Below, one piece after another: positions 31,457-42,619 of a DNA stretch of 64,000 nucleotides. The notes beneath the pieces were generated by a model. The model was not told where the DNA came from and did not search any database. It saw only the letters and a program-made list of their open reading frames with translations. The stretch lies in NCBI GenBank assembly GCA_935421135.1, contig OW285187.1:5208001-5272000 (forward strand), written 5' to 3'. Both the position numbers and the translations under genes were made by a program. Position 1 is the stretch's first letter; each line of letters begins with the position of its first letter. This stretch comes from Bugulina stolonifera (Eukaryota; Bryozoa; Gymnolaemata; Cheilostomatida; Bugulidae).

Positions 31457-31827
31457 TCAGCCTGCCTCCTTGGATTGACAGCTCGCTGAGCCTGAATAAT
31501 TGCGCTCTGAGAGAGAGAGAGAGGAAAGACCGCTTTTCCCAAATTCATAAAGGTGAACATCGTCACGGCCAAAGTGACCAATGCGACGGTGCCCCCAATA
31601 CTGAATTTGAGAAGCGATTGCCCTCTTAAACCGCTCAGCAAACTGTCTATACTGGGAAGGAGACCGACCACGCGGCTTAGCCCTGCATACCACCCCACAA
31701 AACACTACTATTCGCCCATAAGGCAGATATTTTTCAATATAAGTATCTGCTAGCTGCTCTGGTGTTAGGAGAGGGGGATGAAGTGGAAAATCATTACCAC
31801 CACAGTGCACCACTAGTAATTTGGAAT
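31457..31827 (-). CDS. SGNH/GDSL esterase-like module exon (transposon-associated)
   Basis: An uninterrupted minus-strand frame that starts at a good acceptor (TTTAATTTCAG before 31827) and ends at a stop at 31457. It reads SKLLVVHCGGNDFPLHP, then a helix with LTPEQLADTYIEKYL, a beta strand RIVVFCGVVC, a basic helix (QYRQFAERFKRAI), and DDVHLYEFGK. GGND and DxxH correspond to blocks III and V of SGNH hydrolases, where Asn helps form the oxyanion hole and Asp-His belong to the triad; the Ser block would lie in an upstream exon I could not fix. Such modules occur in retroelement and tyrosine-recombinase element proteins as well as in host enzymes. The same module recurs, decayed, at 41.0-41.7 kb, so it is probably mobile DNA. 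Confidence 0.55.
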
Positions 31828-32449
31828 CTGAAATTAAATAAGCGAAGTAGGAGTAAGAGTGTCACTACCAGACTAACTCTGTACTTTCAAATCATGCAAG
31901 CACCGACTGCTTGACAGTGCTACTAGTAAATAGTAGAGTTCAAAAACAACTATTGTATTCCATTATAATGTATTAACTTACAGGTGAGTTATTAATTTTG
32001 GCCTCTGGTCGCCCTAGCAGTGTTGGCGGATTCGCCAGCCTCCACTCTAAGGAGTTTTTCCGCAATAAACCAATTTTTTTACATTACTATAAAAGCAGGA
32101 TGAATGTGCCACTCTAGGTTTCTGTTACAAGAGACGAGAAGATTTATTTCTGTCAACTAATTGCTTTATATAACTCCCCTTTCTTTTTTTCTTCTGCCTC
32201 GTTATGTAGGAATGGCCTATGATGGCGACTTTCATGACTTGTCCTAAAATTAGAAAGTTTCAGAATGCAGTATTCAGGTATAAAACATCCATTTCAACAT
32301 TTGTAACATAAAAATTACCCAGCTGGCATTTAAACATCAACTTTAGAAATTCAGTAAATAATTTGTTTTTATTATCTGTACCAGCCCCGGGTCTACAGTT
32401 GTCGGACAGTAGACCCAACCTCTGACCCGGCAGCATAAAAATGTCTACC
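31828..32449. other. Spacer between SGNH module and copy A
   Basis: No confirmed gene. A moderately GC-rich patch at 31990-32070 could hold an upstream exon of the SGNH gene on the minus strand (a CCTGTAAGT donor is present near 31980), but no motif supports it. Confidence 0.35.
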
Positions 32450-33291
32450 TCTCCATATTGTATAACAAATTAAATGATCATAAATATATTATTCAGAACT
32501 TTCATGAAAGAAAATGGAGAATTTTGATTGTAAAATTTCTAATATTTATTTTCAAAGTCAATGGTATAACTAATAATAAATATGTAGTTGAATTAAAACA
32601 CTGGGCACCACATGGAGTAAAACAGGAGAGAGGGAGTAGAACGGGAGAATATCAAGATAGGTGGGAGGTGATCAGCAGTGCTCGCACATACAGCAGACCC
32701 GCTTATAGTGCATTAGTGAACACTGCTTGCTCATCGGAGCCGCCATAATTTATCAAATGATAATAGCTGTCTGCGCCGGAAACAAACTAACAATATTTCA
32801 CACATATATGGTTAGTTTTTTGATATAAAGCCTGTGTTTTGTATTTATTCAGTGTAAAATCTATATTACATGTAGTTGTTTAAACTGTAGATCAACTCTT
32901 CTAATCAGAAGGATAGATAGCTAAACATAAATAAAGTGAAACCCGCCTAATTCGAATACTTGGTTATTTCAAACGATTATCATTGATACCTGCTGAGTAA
33001 TATAGAAATAGCTTCAACCAATACGAATTTACTACACAAACCACAGATCTCTACAAAGCAAATCGGCAATACAGTCCTCAAGTTCGAAATCTACAGTCTC
33101 CGCATCTGCAAAATCTTCTATCCAAAAAAGTGCTCTAAAACGAAGCTTCGAATCCCTCTTTTTTCATCACAATAGTTTACAAAACATAAACACCTTCCTC
33201 ATTCCAAAGCCAAACAATATCTTTGCCAACTAGAGAAGAAGGGTTATTCACAATAACCGAAGCAGCATCAACAAGATCATGGGGGATGGAG

Positions 33292-34313
33292 TCATCTATC
33301 GAGCGTATTCATCTTCCTAGTCGGACCCTTTCTATCCAGGTTGGCACGCTTTTGGCCTCGAGCTGTTAACCGAGCTGCAATTTCCTGCTCGGTGGTACTT
33401 GCGCGAACTTTAGAGACTACTTTTTGTTCTTGGGTCTGACAAATTACTCTCATCAACTCAGTAACAGATATGCGCTCTATCCAATCTGTTGTTCTGTTGA
33501 ATGCATAAGAAGTCATGCTTGACACATGCGAATAACTTGCTGTACGGCATATGCTCATGATGTCAGTAACGCCTAAAATCGTTTCTGCTGTAATGTTATC
33601 GACCGGTGCATTCTCTCCCGCAACCACAAGAGTTGAAGGAAGGTCGAAAAGCTCCCCACCAGGCAGATATTGAGCTGCCTGTCGCTCCACAACTTCAAGA
33701 AATGATTCGGCTGTGAGCTTAGCCAGCTTTAGTGATTGCTAGTCAGTATTAGACTCCGATAGAACCTGCACTATAGCAGACTGAGCTGATTGGTCGAAAG
33801 GAAGATTAAAGCAACAGAAACCGAAGTCCCACATTAAATGAGGATTAATAATCAACTGTTTCAACTGTTGGACCATGTAAGCAAGAATTGGACAACTTTC
33901 TAAATTTTTCAAGTCAGAACGCCTGTACAAACACTTCATCCAAGGACCAGTAAGACACTTACCAAAGAGACCACATGCAACCAATTGACGCTGCGTTGAT
34001 GGCAAATTTAAATCATGCCTCATTTGCTCTCTATATGAAGGACTCTGATTGCAGAAACTCACAAAATACTCAGTACATTTTTCAAGTAATATAAATTTGC
34101 AGCTAACTCGAACAAAACATGGAACCTATTAGCTATATATCTGGGAAGCAACTTGGAATTTACACCTTTCATTTGCAAGAATTTACTGAAGCCAATTGGG
34201 TCACCTTTCTGTTTGTATCGCATCTTATGCACACTTATAATTTTTACACAAGCAGGGTTGGTACCATATAACAATGTCTCTGTATCTATTTCACTTTCTA
34301 ACTGTTTACACAC
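33292..34313 (-). pseudogene. Decayed middle part of the copy A protein
   Basis: Three consecutive minus-strand frames (34059-34313, 33739-34062, 33292-33690) that read as one protein broken by frameshifts or unseen introns. Landmarks: KQKGDPIGFSKFLQMKGVNS followed by LLPRYIANRFHVLFELA; CGLFGKCLTGPWMKCLY; GGELFDLPSTLVVAGENAPV; and SYAFNRTTDWIERISVTEL with a basic segment RLTARGQKRANLDRKGPTRKM. The last segment is repeated in copies B (37.3 and 37.65 kb) and E (59.1 kb). Function unknown; no DDE or reverse-transcriptase motif is apparent. Confidence 0.5.
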
Positions 34314-34917
34314 TTTAAATCAACGAAGTAGCAAGACTGTCAAGCGGATGTACATTACAATTCAAATCAAGGAGTTCATGGCCAACATATTTTTCTAACT
34401 CGGCAGAAACACTGATTCACAGCAGCCCTATCACTCATAGTAGAAGAAATCTTTTGCTTGAACTCACCAAGGACAGCCTCAAAGACAAGACTTATGCTTT
34501 GCATACACTTTAGCAACAGGTTCTATTGAACTAGTAATATGATCCAAATAATCCTTAGTGGTTCCTCCAGGCAATGACCCTCGCTAACATGAGCTGAATT
34601 GATAGAGGTTGCATCCCAAGCCAGGTTCACATTGTTGGTTGCCATGATGGCTTCCGCTGCTTGCAATTTTGATAGCAACCCCATATCATCAACCATGTTG
34701 CAGACAGACAGACAGAATCGAGCATATTCAAACAAACACCTTTCAATACAGCAGGAATATTGTACACACATGTAGACACTCTTTCTAACAGCCAAAGTAT
34801 ATTTCCCATTTTCTTTTGTCGCAAAATTTTCTTCAGATCTGCATATTAAATCCTCGTAGTGCTTCAGCTTCAGTTCTTGAACCCTTTCACCATCAGCATT
34901 CTTTAAAGCAGCGAGTC

Positions 34918-35556
34918 TTAACTATTTTTTACTTCTTTTTCCAGCTCATGCATTTTACGCTTTAGTTTAGTAGTTGTTTTTAAGGAATACTTCCATTTTT
35001 TTCTATAGGATTCACCTCTTTTCTTCCAAAATGTAAGAAAGGTGCTCAAGTCATCTAGCCTGTTCGGCATATCTACATTTTTCTGTTGCAAGACCTCGAT
35101 TTCTTTTCGGTAAGCCAGATGGTGTGCAGGTAAGACTGTCAATATCTGTTTAGTTGCTATGTGGGTGGATGCAATGGAGGAAGTAGTGGCCAAAGAGTGA
35201 GGTAATTGGGATGAAGAAGTGGACAGCGAATCTGCTCCATGTGGAGCTGAGCTTGGAACTACATGAAATAGAATGGAGATGTAGTCGAAAGTTTTTTTAA
35301 TTCTGCTTTGCTTCCCAGTACTTTTGAGCATTTTCATAAATCTTAGATAAACATGTGCTACAGTTGTACGAGAAACAGTTATATTAAATTTTGACTTCAT
35401 GTAGTCCACAGCAGTAGTGAATTTGATAATGTTTTTGACACATCGACCTTGCTTTGAGATAAATTGTATTATGTGACCATTTTTTATTCTACTACCTCCT
35501 ACCAATGTTTCAAATTCATATTTGCCACGCTCAGCTACAATTTCAGGTTTCATCAT
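34918..35556 (-). CDS. N-terminal and coiled-coil protein of copy A, 212 residues
   Basis: Starts with a true ATG at 35556. Residues 1-80 (KYEFETLVGGSRIKNGHII, CVKNIIKFTTAVDYMKSKFNI, VSRTTVAHVYLRFMKML) form a compact, basic, helix-rich region that could bind DNA; no named fold is identifiable. A Ser-rich linker follows (about 100-140), then a strongly basic coiled coil (VLQQKNVDMPNRLDDL, FWKKRGESYRKKWKYSLK, KLKRKMHELEKEV). The frame ends at a stop at 34918, although homologous coding continues in other frames further left, so the full protein is broken. The equivalent coiled coil is visible in copies B and C. Confidence 0.5.
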   Translation of the reverse strand: MMKPEIVAERGKYEFETLVGGSRIKNGHIIQFISKQGRCVKNIIKFTTAVDYMKSKFNITVSRTTVAHVYLRFMKMLKSTGKQSRIKKTFDYISILFHVVPSSAPHGADSLSTSSSQLPHSLATTSSIASTHIATKQILTVLPAHHLAYRKEIEVLQQKNVDMPNRLDDLSTFLTFWKKRGESYRKKWKYSLKTTTKLKRKMHELEKEVKNS

Positions 35557-35650
35557 GAAATAAACAAAGTTTTAAATTAAGACAGGAAAATTCAACTAAG
35601 TCTGAACACAATTGAACAATAATATACTACACAGTCCTTGAAAAAAAGCC

Positions 35651-36419
35651 CAGAAACAAAAAGAATTGCACATGCCTATCATATTCTTGCATGGTGCACA
35701 TGGCCTGCATGAAAGAATGGTTTTCGATTAACACAGTGTGCGAAGTGTGATTATATGGTGTGTACCCACTTCAATTTTAGTGGTCGCATGGCCTGTGTGC
35801 CCTCATTTTAATAACTAGTTTCCCCATACAGCTACCATGGACCTGAAAGTGTAGTGGTAGAGTGCCTTACATTCATTCATAGGGACATGTTATAGTAATA
35901 TTTGTAGCAATATTTTGCACATCTTTTCCGGTAGAATAGTTATAAATGGAGAGTTCTGGGCCACTTTTGCACTCACCGACTCCCTACGCTTGTGCACATA
36001 CAGTTCAAAGCATCAATACACATCCAAAAAAATTTACAAGTATATTTTATTTATCATTACAATATTTTTTTGCAACTTCACTCTGCTTAGATAAGTTCAA
36101 TGTCGGTGACTTTGTATTGATTTATTGAGATTTAATGGTTGACATTCCTAGTAATGTTTACTTAGCTTTTGAAGCAATCAATTGTGACGGCAGTCTTGTA
36201 ATGCTGTAACTTGTTTATCCTAGCAACATCTCATTCTATATATCGTTTAAGAGAAAAATTAGAAGACATTTTCTCATTTAACCCTGATTGAACAGGAAAA
36301 TATCTCTCGAACTATTTCCTTATAGCAACGACGTAAACAGTGCAACTCCTCACTCGTGACAGATGTCTCTGCATTCACTGCAGCAATTATATGTACAGTA
36401 ATGCCACACCTATTTGATG
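35651..36419. other. Spacer between copies A and B
   Basis: AT-rich, no recognised gene. It may contain the 5' non-coding end of copy A and unrelated sequence. Confidence 0.35.
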
Positions 36420-39060
36420 CTTATAGTGAGAAAATTTTGTGTATAGTGTTATTACGGCTGTAAATAAAAATTGTCACAGTGCCCACATTGCTAATAAATA
36501 CACGTAGCTTGCATAAACGGGTAGAAATAAAATCTGTAATTTGAAGGATAGTTTGATTTATGAGTAATATTTCAAATTTGTATAGAGTTACCAAATGATA
36601 ATAGCCGTCACTTTTGGAAATAAAACTAACCATATTCAGTTTAAAACTTGTGTATTGTATTGTACACATATCTATTAGGTGTGAAATCTTACTGTTTAAA
36701 TTGGTTATTGAACTCAACTTTACTAATGAGATGGATAGATAGCTAAAAACACACAAATTCATGCTTAATGCCAAATTTTCAACTGTACCACGAACAAACT
36801 ACAAATTATAACGTCACAAAGACTGGTGATAGCCAAGTCCATTAGATGAAGAAAGGAAAAATCTTATCTGACTCCTCACTACAAAATTGAAATGCTCAAC
36901 TAACACAAATCCCCGCAATAACCGATCATACATGTAAAAAAGTTACACAAACCAGAGATCTCTGCAATGACAATCAGCAATAAAGTCTTTAAGCTCAAAA
37001 TCTGCTCTTTGCATCTGAGAAGTCTTCTACCCAAAAGTTATAACGAAGCTTCGAATCAGTTTTTCTCAACACAGCAATTATACAAAACATCCACGCCATC
37101 CTAAATGCAAGGCCAAATGAAATCTTTGCTAACCAAAGAAAAAGAAATATCCACAATAACCGAAGTCATGTCAACAAGATCATGGGAGATGGAGTCATCA
37201 ACTGAACAAACACCATGAGCAAAACTAGAAAGGACTCCCAGCAGTGCATTCATCATTCTGGTTAGACTCTCTCTATTAAGGTTGGCACGCTGTTGGCCCC
37301 GAATTTTCAACCGTGCGACAATATCCTGCTTAGTGGTATTTGCACAGACTTTTTTCTTCAGCCTGGCCAATTACTTCCATCAACTCGATAACAGAGATGT
37401 GTTCTATCCAATTTGTTGTTCTGTTGAATGCATAGGAAGTCTTGTTTGAAACATGCGAATCACTTGCAAGACGGCAACGTCTCGTGATGTTATCAGTTGT
37501 CGAGGAATGTCAAAAAAATCTCCACCGGCAGATATCGTGCTGCTTGTCGCTCTGAACGAACACCATGAGCAAAACTAGAAAAGACTCCCAGCAGTGCATT
37601 AATCATTCTGGTTAGACTCTCTCTATTAAGGTTGGCACGCTGTTGGCCCCGAGCTTTCAACCGTGCGGCAATATCCTGCTTGGTGGTGTTTGTACAGACT
37701 TTTTCTTGGGCCTGACCAATTACTTTCATCAACTCGATAACAGATATGTGTTCTATCCAATTTGTTGTTCTGTTGAATGCATAGGAAGTCTTGCTTGAAA
37801 CATGCGAATCACTTGCAGTACGGCATCGTCTCGTGATGTTATCAGTGAGGCCTAAAATTGTTCTGTAATGTTCTCAACCAGTGCATTCTCACCTGCAACC
37901 ACCAGGTTTCGATGAAGGTCGAAAAAATCCCCACCTGGCAGATATCGTGCTGCTTGTCACTCCACGACTTCTAGAAAAGATTCGGCTATGAGTTTAGTTA
38001 CCTTTACTGATCGCAGGTCAGCATTAAACACCGATAGAAGTTATACGACTTAGCAGCCTAAGCTGATTTGTCAAGTGGAAGATTAAAGCAACGGATTACT
38101 AATTAGCTCTCTTAACTTCTGAATCATGTAAGCAAGAATTGGGCAGCTTTGAAGATTTTTCAAGTCATAACGCCTGTATAAACACTCCATTCACGGACTA
38201 ATAAGGCATTTACCAAAGAGACCACATACAACCAATTAAAGCTGTGTTGTTGCCATATTCAAATCATGTCTCAATTGCTTTCTTTACAAAGGACAGAAAC
38301 TCACAAAATACTTAGTCAGGACAAGTAGTATAGAGTAGCACCTAACTCAAATAAAGCATGAAACCTAATATATCTCAGAAGCAACTTCAGAATTACACCT
38401 TTCATGTGCAAGAATTAGCTGAAGCCAATTCGATCTCTTTTCTGTATATAACACATTTTATGTACACTCAGTGCAATCTTTACCCATGCAGGGTTGGTAC
38501 CACATAATATCTTTGCACCTTTTTCACTTTCAACTGTTACACACTTTAATAAAAGAAGCAGTGGGGCTATCACGTGGATGTACGTTGCAGTCATTGCCAA
38601 GATATTTCTCTAACTCAGCATAAACAGTGGTTCACAGCTGCTCTATCATTCATAGTTGAACAATTTTTTTGCCTGAACTCACTAAAGACAATTTCAAAGA
38701 CCGGCTTCTATGCTTTTTCTAACGCCCAAAGTATATTTTGGCATGATGACGTTTTTCTTCTTAAAAGTCTACTGATGAAATCCTCATGCTTCAGCTTTTT
38801 TTCAAGCTCTTGAACTCTATTATCAGTATTTCCGTTGAACCTTCATCTCATCATCAAAACAGCATTTTCTTTCTGACTATTTTTACTGCTTTTTCTAACT
38901 TGTGCACCTTCCAACTTAGTTTAGTGGTAGTTTTAAAGGGATGTATTCATCTCTCCATCCATTTCTCAGCCTTCACTTTTCTTCCAGATCGTAATTTGAG
39001 TGTTAAAATTGTATAACCTTGCCTGCATGCCCACATGTTGTTGCAACGCCTCAATTTCTT
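36420..39060 (-). mobile_element. Copy B of the unclassified element, N-terminally truncated
   Basis: Repeats the 3' region of copy A (36420-36960), the C-terminal block (36960-37200), the RGQQRANLNRESLTRM basic segment, the NRTT..IE middle segment (as coding traces), and a much-mutated copy of the middle region up to the coiled coil (38750-39060). The N-terminal 80-residue domain is missing. Stops and frameshifts are frequent. It contains an internal tandem duplication. Confidence 0.55.
37201..37985 (+). repeat. 350-bp tandem duplication inside copy B
   Basis: The sequence from 37201 (ACTGAACAAACACCATGAGC) is repeated from 37551 with few changes over roughly 290 bases. The first unit lacks about 65 bases present in the second, between the ATGTTATCAGT and AGGTCGAAAAA-type words. 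Both encode the RANLNRESLTRM segment on the minus strand. The similarity indicates a duplication later than most decay of the copy. Confidence 0.75.
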
Positions 39061-40720
39061 TTCTGCCTCTCCATGTTGTATAAGATAAATAATCATAAAT
39101 ATATTCATGAGAGAAATTAGATTGTAAAATTTCTGAAGTTTTTTTTCAAAAGTGGCTTTAAAATACAATGTATACTCAATTATAATATTATAGGGAAAAT
39201 ACAATCATAATTAAAGATTGAAAATCAATTGGGATATTTACATGTACATGTACAAAGTGAAATAGAAATACTAAGCACCACATGGAGCAGAACAGAAGAG
39301 AGGGAGTAGGCCAGGAGAATATCAAGATAGGGGAGAGAAGGCGATCAGCAGTGCTCACACATAGCAGACCCGCATATAGTGCATAAGTGAACACTGCTTG
39401 TGTACACTGTACATGTATAATATGTATATGTCTATATGTATATAATGGGAGTTAAATTTTGCTGTCTAAATTGATTCATCAGATCAACTACATAAAAGCA
39501 TGATTAAAATTTACAGCTGTACCGTGAACAAACTACAAGCTATAATACAATACAATCAAATCAAGAAAGTAGAAATCTCATCTGATATCTCACTACAAAA
39601 TTGAAATGCTAGACTAACACAGAACCCATACAGTGACCTACTAAACTTATGTAAGAAAAACCTACACAAACTAGAGATCTCTGCAAAGCAAATCAGCAAC
39701 AAAGTCTTTAAGCTCAAAGTTGACAGTCTCAGCCTCTTAGAAGTGTTCTACCCAAAAAGCGCCTTATAACGGAGCTTCGAATCCCGCTTTTTCTAAACTC
39801 GATAATTATGCAAAACATCCACCCCATCCTCATTCCAAAGCCAAACAAAATATTTTCCAACTAAAGGATTATTCACAACAACCAAATCAGCATAAACATG
39901 ATCATGAAAAATGGAATCATCAATAGAACTAGCAGCTGTCCATTGAACCTTTGTTTCACCTAAAAGGAAATCCTCACACCTAGCATTTTTCAAAGCAGCA
40001 TTTTCTCTTTGTATTTGGTGGGTTTTAATGAGTTGATGGCTACTTTTTATTGTTTTTTCTAGCTCGTGCACCTTCCTTCTTAGTTTAGTGGTAGTTTTAA
40101 AAGAACGCATCCATCTCTGTCTATAGGCTTCATTTCTTTTCTTCCAGAACGCAACTTGCGTATTGAAATTGTATATCTTTGCTTGCATATCCACATTTTG
40201 TTGTTGTTACGCTTCAATTTCTTTTCTGTCCATGAGATGATGTGCAGTCAAGACGGTCTATGTTTTTTTGCCACGTGGGCAGATGCAATGTAGAAAGTAG
40301 AATCAATGAGACCAAGTTGACAAGGGATCTGCTCCATGTGGAGATGAGCATACAGCATATGTAGCCTGAAGTATTTTTGATTTCATTGACTGTTCCTCTA
40401 TCTTCGAGTATTCGCAAAAACTTTGCATGAACTCGTTCTACACTTGCAAGAGACCGCAGTATTAAATTTTAATTTAAAGTAATTAACACTGTTAACTTTT
40501 TTGACGCCTCGACCTTGTGTTGACAGCTTGTATTATATGGCCATTTTTTATTTCACTACCTTCCTTCAAAGTTTCCATGTCATTTTTTGCCAAGCTCAGC
40601 TCAAATTTGTGGTTTTATAACGAAATTAATTCAGACAACAAAGCCTTGACATCAATAAGAGAAAATTCAACGGAAAAATAAACACAATTGAACAATGATG
40701 CATTACACAGCCTTTGACAA
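39061..40720 (-). mobile_element. Copy C of the unclassified element, internally deleted
   Basis: Begins (left) with the same 3' region as copy A (CATGGAG-AAACAG-GAGAGAGGGAGTAG, then ATATCAAGATAGG and GTGATCAGCAGTGCTC words at 39270-39400), continues with the C-terminal block, then jumps to the coiled coil and N-terminal domain. The middle region of copies A and B (about 1.5 kb) is absent. Right of 40700 similarity to copy A fades after ACACAATTGAACAAT. Confidence 0.55.
39793..40194 (-). CDS. Copy C fusion frame: coiled coil joined to C-terminal block
   Basis: A 133-codon ATG-started frame in which the basic coiled coil (FWKKRNEAYRQRWMRSFK, KLRRKVHELEKTIKSS) leads directly into the C-terminal block (SIDDSIFHDHVYADLVVVNN, LVGKYFVWLWNEDGVDVLHNY). 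In copy A these lie about 1.5 kb apart, so this frame results from an internal deletion that kept the frame open. Whether it is expressed cannot be judged. Confidence 0.45.
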   Translation of the reverse strand: MDMQAKIYNFNTQVAFWKKRNEAYRQRWMRSFKTTTKLRRKVHELEKTIKSSHQLIKTHQIQRENAALKNARCEDFLLGETKVQWTAASSIDDSIFHDHVYADLVVVNNPLVGKYFVWLWNEDGVDVLHNYRV

Positions 40721-42478
40721 TCTCTAAATGCCTAGATCTTGCTTGACATAAATTTACCCTCTTCTATTTCACTACCTTCTAACGAGTACTACCTCAGGCT
40801 TTGCAGTTTTAAGATCAGGTTCAAGATGATCTTCCTCGAATGGAAGAGTTTACCTTGCCCAACAGTATTAGAGTGCCCAGGATCGAATGCAAATTTGTGA
40901 TGCAGACAATCCTATGCCCAATAAGGATGATTGGTCAAGGAATTCAACTGTCCCTACAAGCATGAATTAAACTGCAAAGTGAGACTCACAAACTCTTAGA
41001 CGCTGCTGAATCTGGGAGATCCTCTTTTCATCGCTGAACGAAAAACCAGCATTCCTCTTTTCACCACCAAACAAAACAGCGCTTTGTTGGCACCATTTTT
41101 ATGTTACAATATATTAGGCTGTTTGCAGTATTCTGAAGAGTCTCTTCACTGAATAAAAACTTCCTGGACATAATTTCTACATTCAAGTATTAGACTGTCT
41201 GCCAGGGATTCCGGTGTTGTGTCGCCTTCCCAGATTGTTGCCCCGACAATGGACAATGAGCAGATCCACTGCTTGTTGAGGTGTCTCAAAGTATAGAATT
41301 TTCTTACTTTAACTCCCAGTCAAATTTGGAGACAATCGCATACCCAATAAGGATGATTGGGCAAGGGATTCTATTGTCCCTACAAAGCCAGAGTCACAAA
41401 CTCCGAGATGCTGCAGTATATTGAATAGCCTCTTTTCACCACCAAACACTAACTTCTTCTCGGGCATAATTTCTATATTTATTTGACTGTCTGCCAGGGA
41501 TTCAGGTGTTATGTGCTGCCTTCCCAGATCGTTGCCCCCAGGTGTCAGACAGTGAAGCCACTCGTATGTCATATTGATGGTAAAATGGCACTTATGCTCT
41601 CTGTTGTGAGGTTTTCAGCAGGAGCATTTGTGCCCAAATTCATCATTGAGGATTCAAGATTAGCAAGCTTAGCCAGATCTGTAGCATGTCTGTCATTGGT
41701 TTCTTGCAAAGAGGTTTACTGACAGTAACATTTGAAGTATTGAAACAGCAGAATCATTGGCCCCAAAGGTGTTGAGGTTTGGATTTAAGAGCCTCTACCT
41801 TTACTAGCATATAACTGAGGTGTGCTCCGCTAGCTAAATTGGACCCACCAGACACCAGAGCTCTGTCCGGGGCTTCCAAGCTTTCAAATCATGTACCGTT
41901 TACTGCCTATAGACAGCACCTTTTCCACAAGCAGTATTTACATGTAGATGATCAAGCAATGATTCTCGTGAATAATTGATATTACCACATAGCTCGAATT
42001 GCACATGAAACATTTAGGTATTAGTTTGCTACTGATGTTCTGGAGTTTGAAGTAGGCCTTGATAGATGCAGGTCCCCTTTTCCATCTTGATACTGCATTT
42101 TTGAAATGTTGATAATCACCTTTTGCAGAGCGGAATCTGCTCCCAGCAGGGGGCTATCAGCTCTTTACTCCACCTTGCATAACTTCCTGAAGGCTATCGA
42201 GGGATTATCAAGAAGACGCATATTACAATTTAAATCTAGAATATCATGACCTAAGAACTCTTACTGCTCTCTAGAAACGCAATGATCGACAGCAGCTGTC
42301 GCTAACGGTGTAGACGTAATCTTACTTTTTTTGGTCAGAAAGTATCCGAGTAGTAAAGGCCATGGTGGGAACTACATAGCTTGGCAGAGGCCCGCCGAGT
42401 GATAGTGATGTTTCGCACTTAATTGGCATCACTAGACTTCAACATGACCTCCACATCTCGCTATTGGGATCGTGTCCT
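40721..42478 (-). mobile_element. Left part of copy D with SGNH module fused
   Basis: Minus-strand reading from 42478: middle region words matching copies A and B (AATTTAAATCTAGAATATCATG near 42230, corresponding to the copy A stretch near 34360), then a RHATDLAKLANLESSMMNLG-type segment with NAPAENLTTESISAIL (equivalent to copy A's QAAQYLPGGELF...NAPVDNITAETILG), and then, instead of the usual C-terminus, SGNH-like sequence. The remaining N-terminal part of copy D lies at 56147-56950, beyond the 13.65-kb insertion. A short N-terminal-like scrap lies at 40730-40800. Confidence 0.5.
40880..41722 (-). pseudogene. Two decayed SGNH-like modules in tandem
   Basis: At 41309-41572 a frame reads TPGGNDLGRQHITPESLADS, matching HCGGNDFPLHPPLLTPEQLADT of the module at 31.6 kb. 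A second copy about 300-400 bases to the left (about 40880-41235) repeats the CCCAATAAGGATGATTGG, CTCTTTTCACCACCAAACA and GACTGTCTGCCAGGGATTC words. Neither retains the DxxH end or an intact frame. Confidence 0.5.
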
Positions 42479-42619
42479 CTAATAAGTAGTGCTGGGCGGT
42501 TTTGATTTGCATGTGCATTCAGTTTTTTTGCAGGATTTTTCAAAAAACTGATTGAAACCGAAGTTGTCTTCTCACCCTCGGTTTCATTCGGTTTTTTTTA
42601 TTTATGAAAAAAAACCGAA

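Larger units (their letters stand above)
32450..35650 (-). mobile_element. Copy A of an unclassified coding element (most complete copy)
   Basis: On the minus strand this copy runs from about 35650 to 32450. The blocks in order are an N-terminal domain with a coiled coil (34918-35556), a middle region (34313 to 33739), a VERQAAQYLPGGELFDL...NAPVDNITAETILG block near 33500-33700, a C-terminal block around 33100-33300 (LVGKDIVWLWNEEGV and, in a shifted frame, WIEDFADAETVDFELEDCI), and a 3' region (32450-32990). The same blocks recur in order in copies B, C and D, which defines the unit. No terminal inverted repeat or target duplication was found, so outer limits are approximate. The block pattern resembles a multicopy family of uncharacterised animal proteins that I recall but cannot name. 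Confidence 0.6.

Noticed and set aside
31508..31526. GA-rich microsatellite
   Set aside because: Very short and lies within the SGNH-like coding frame; no separate feature.
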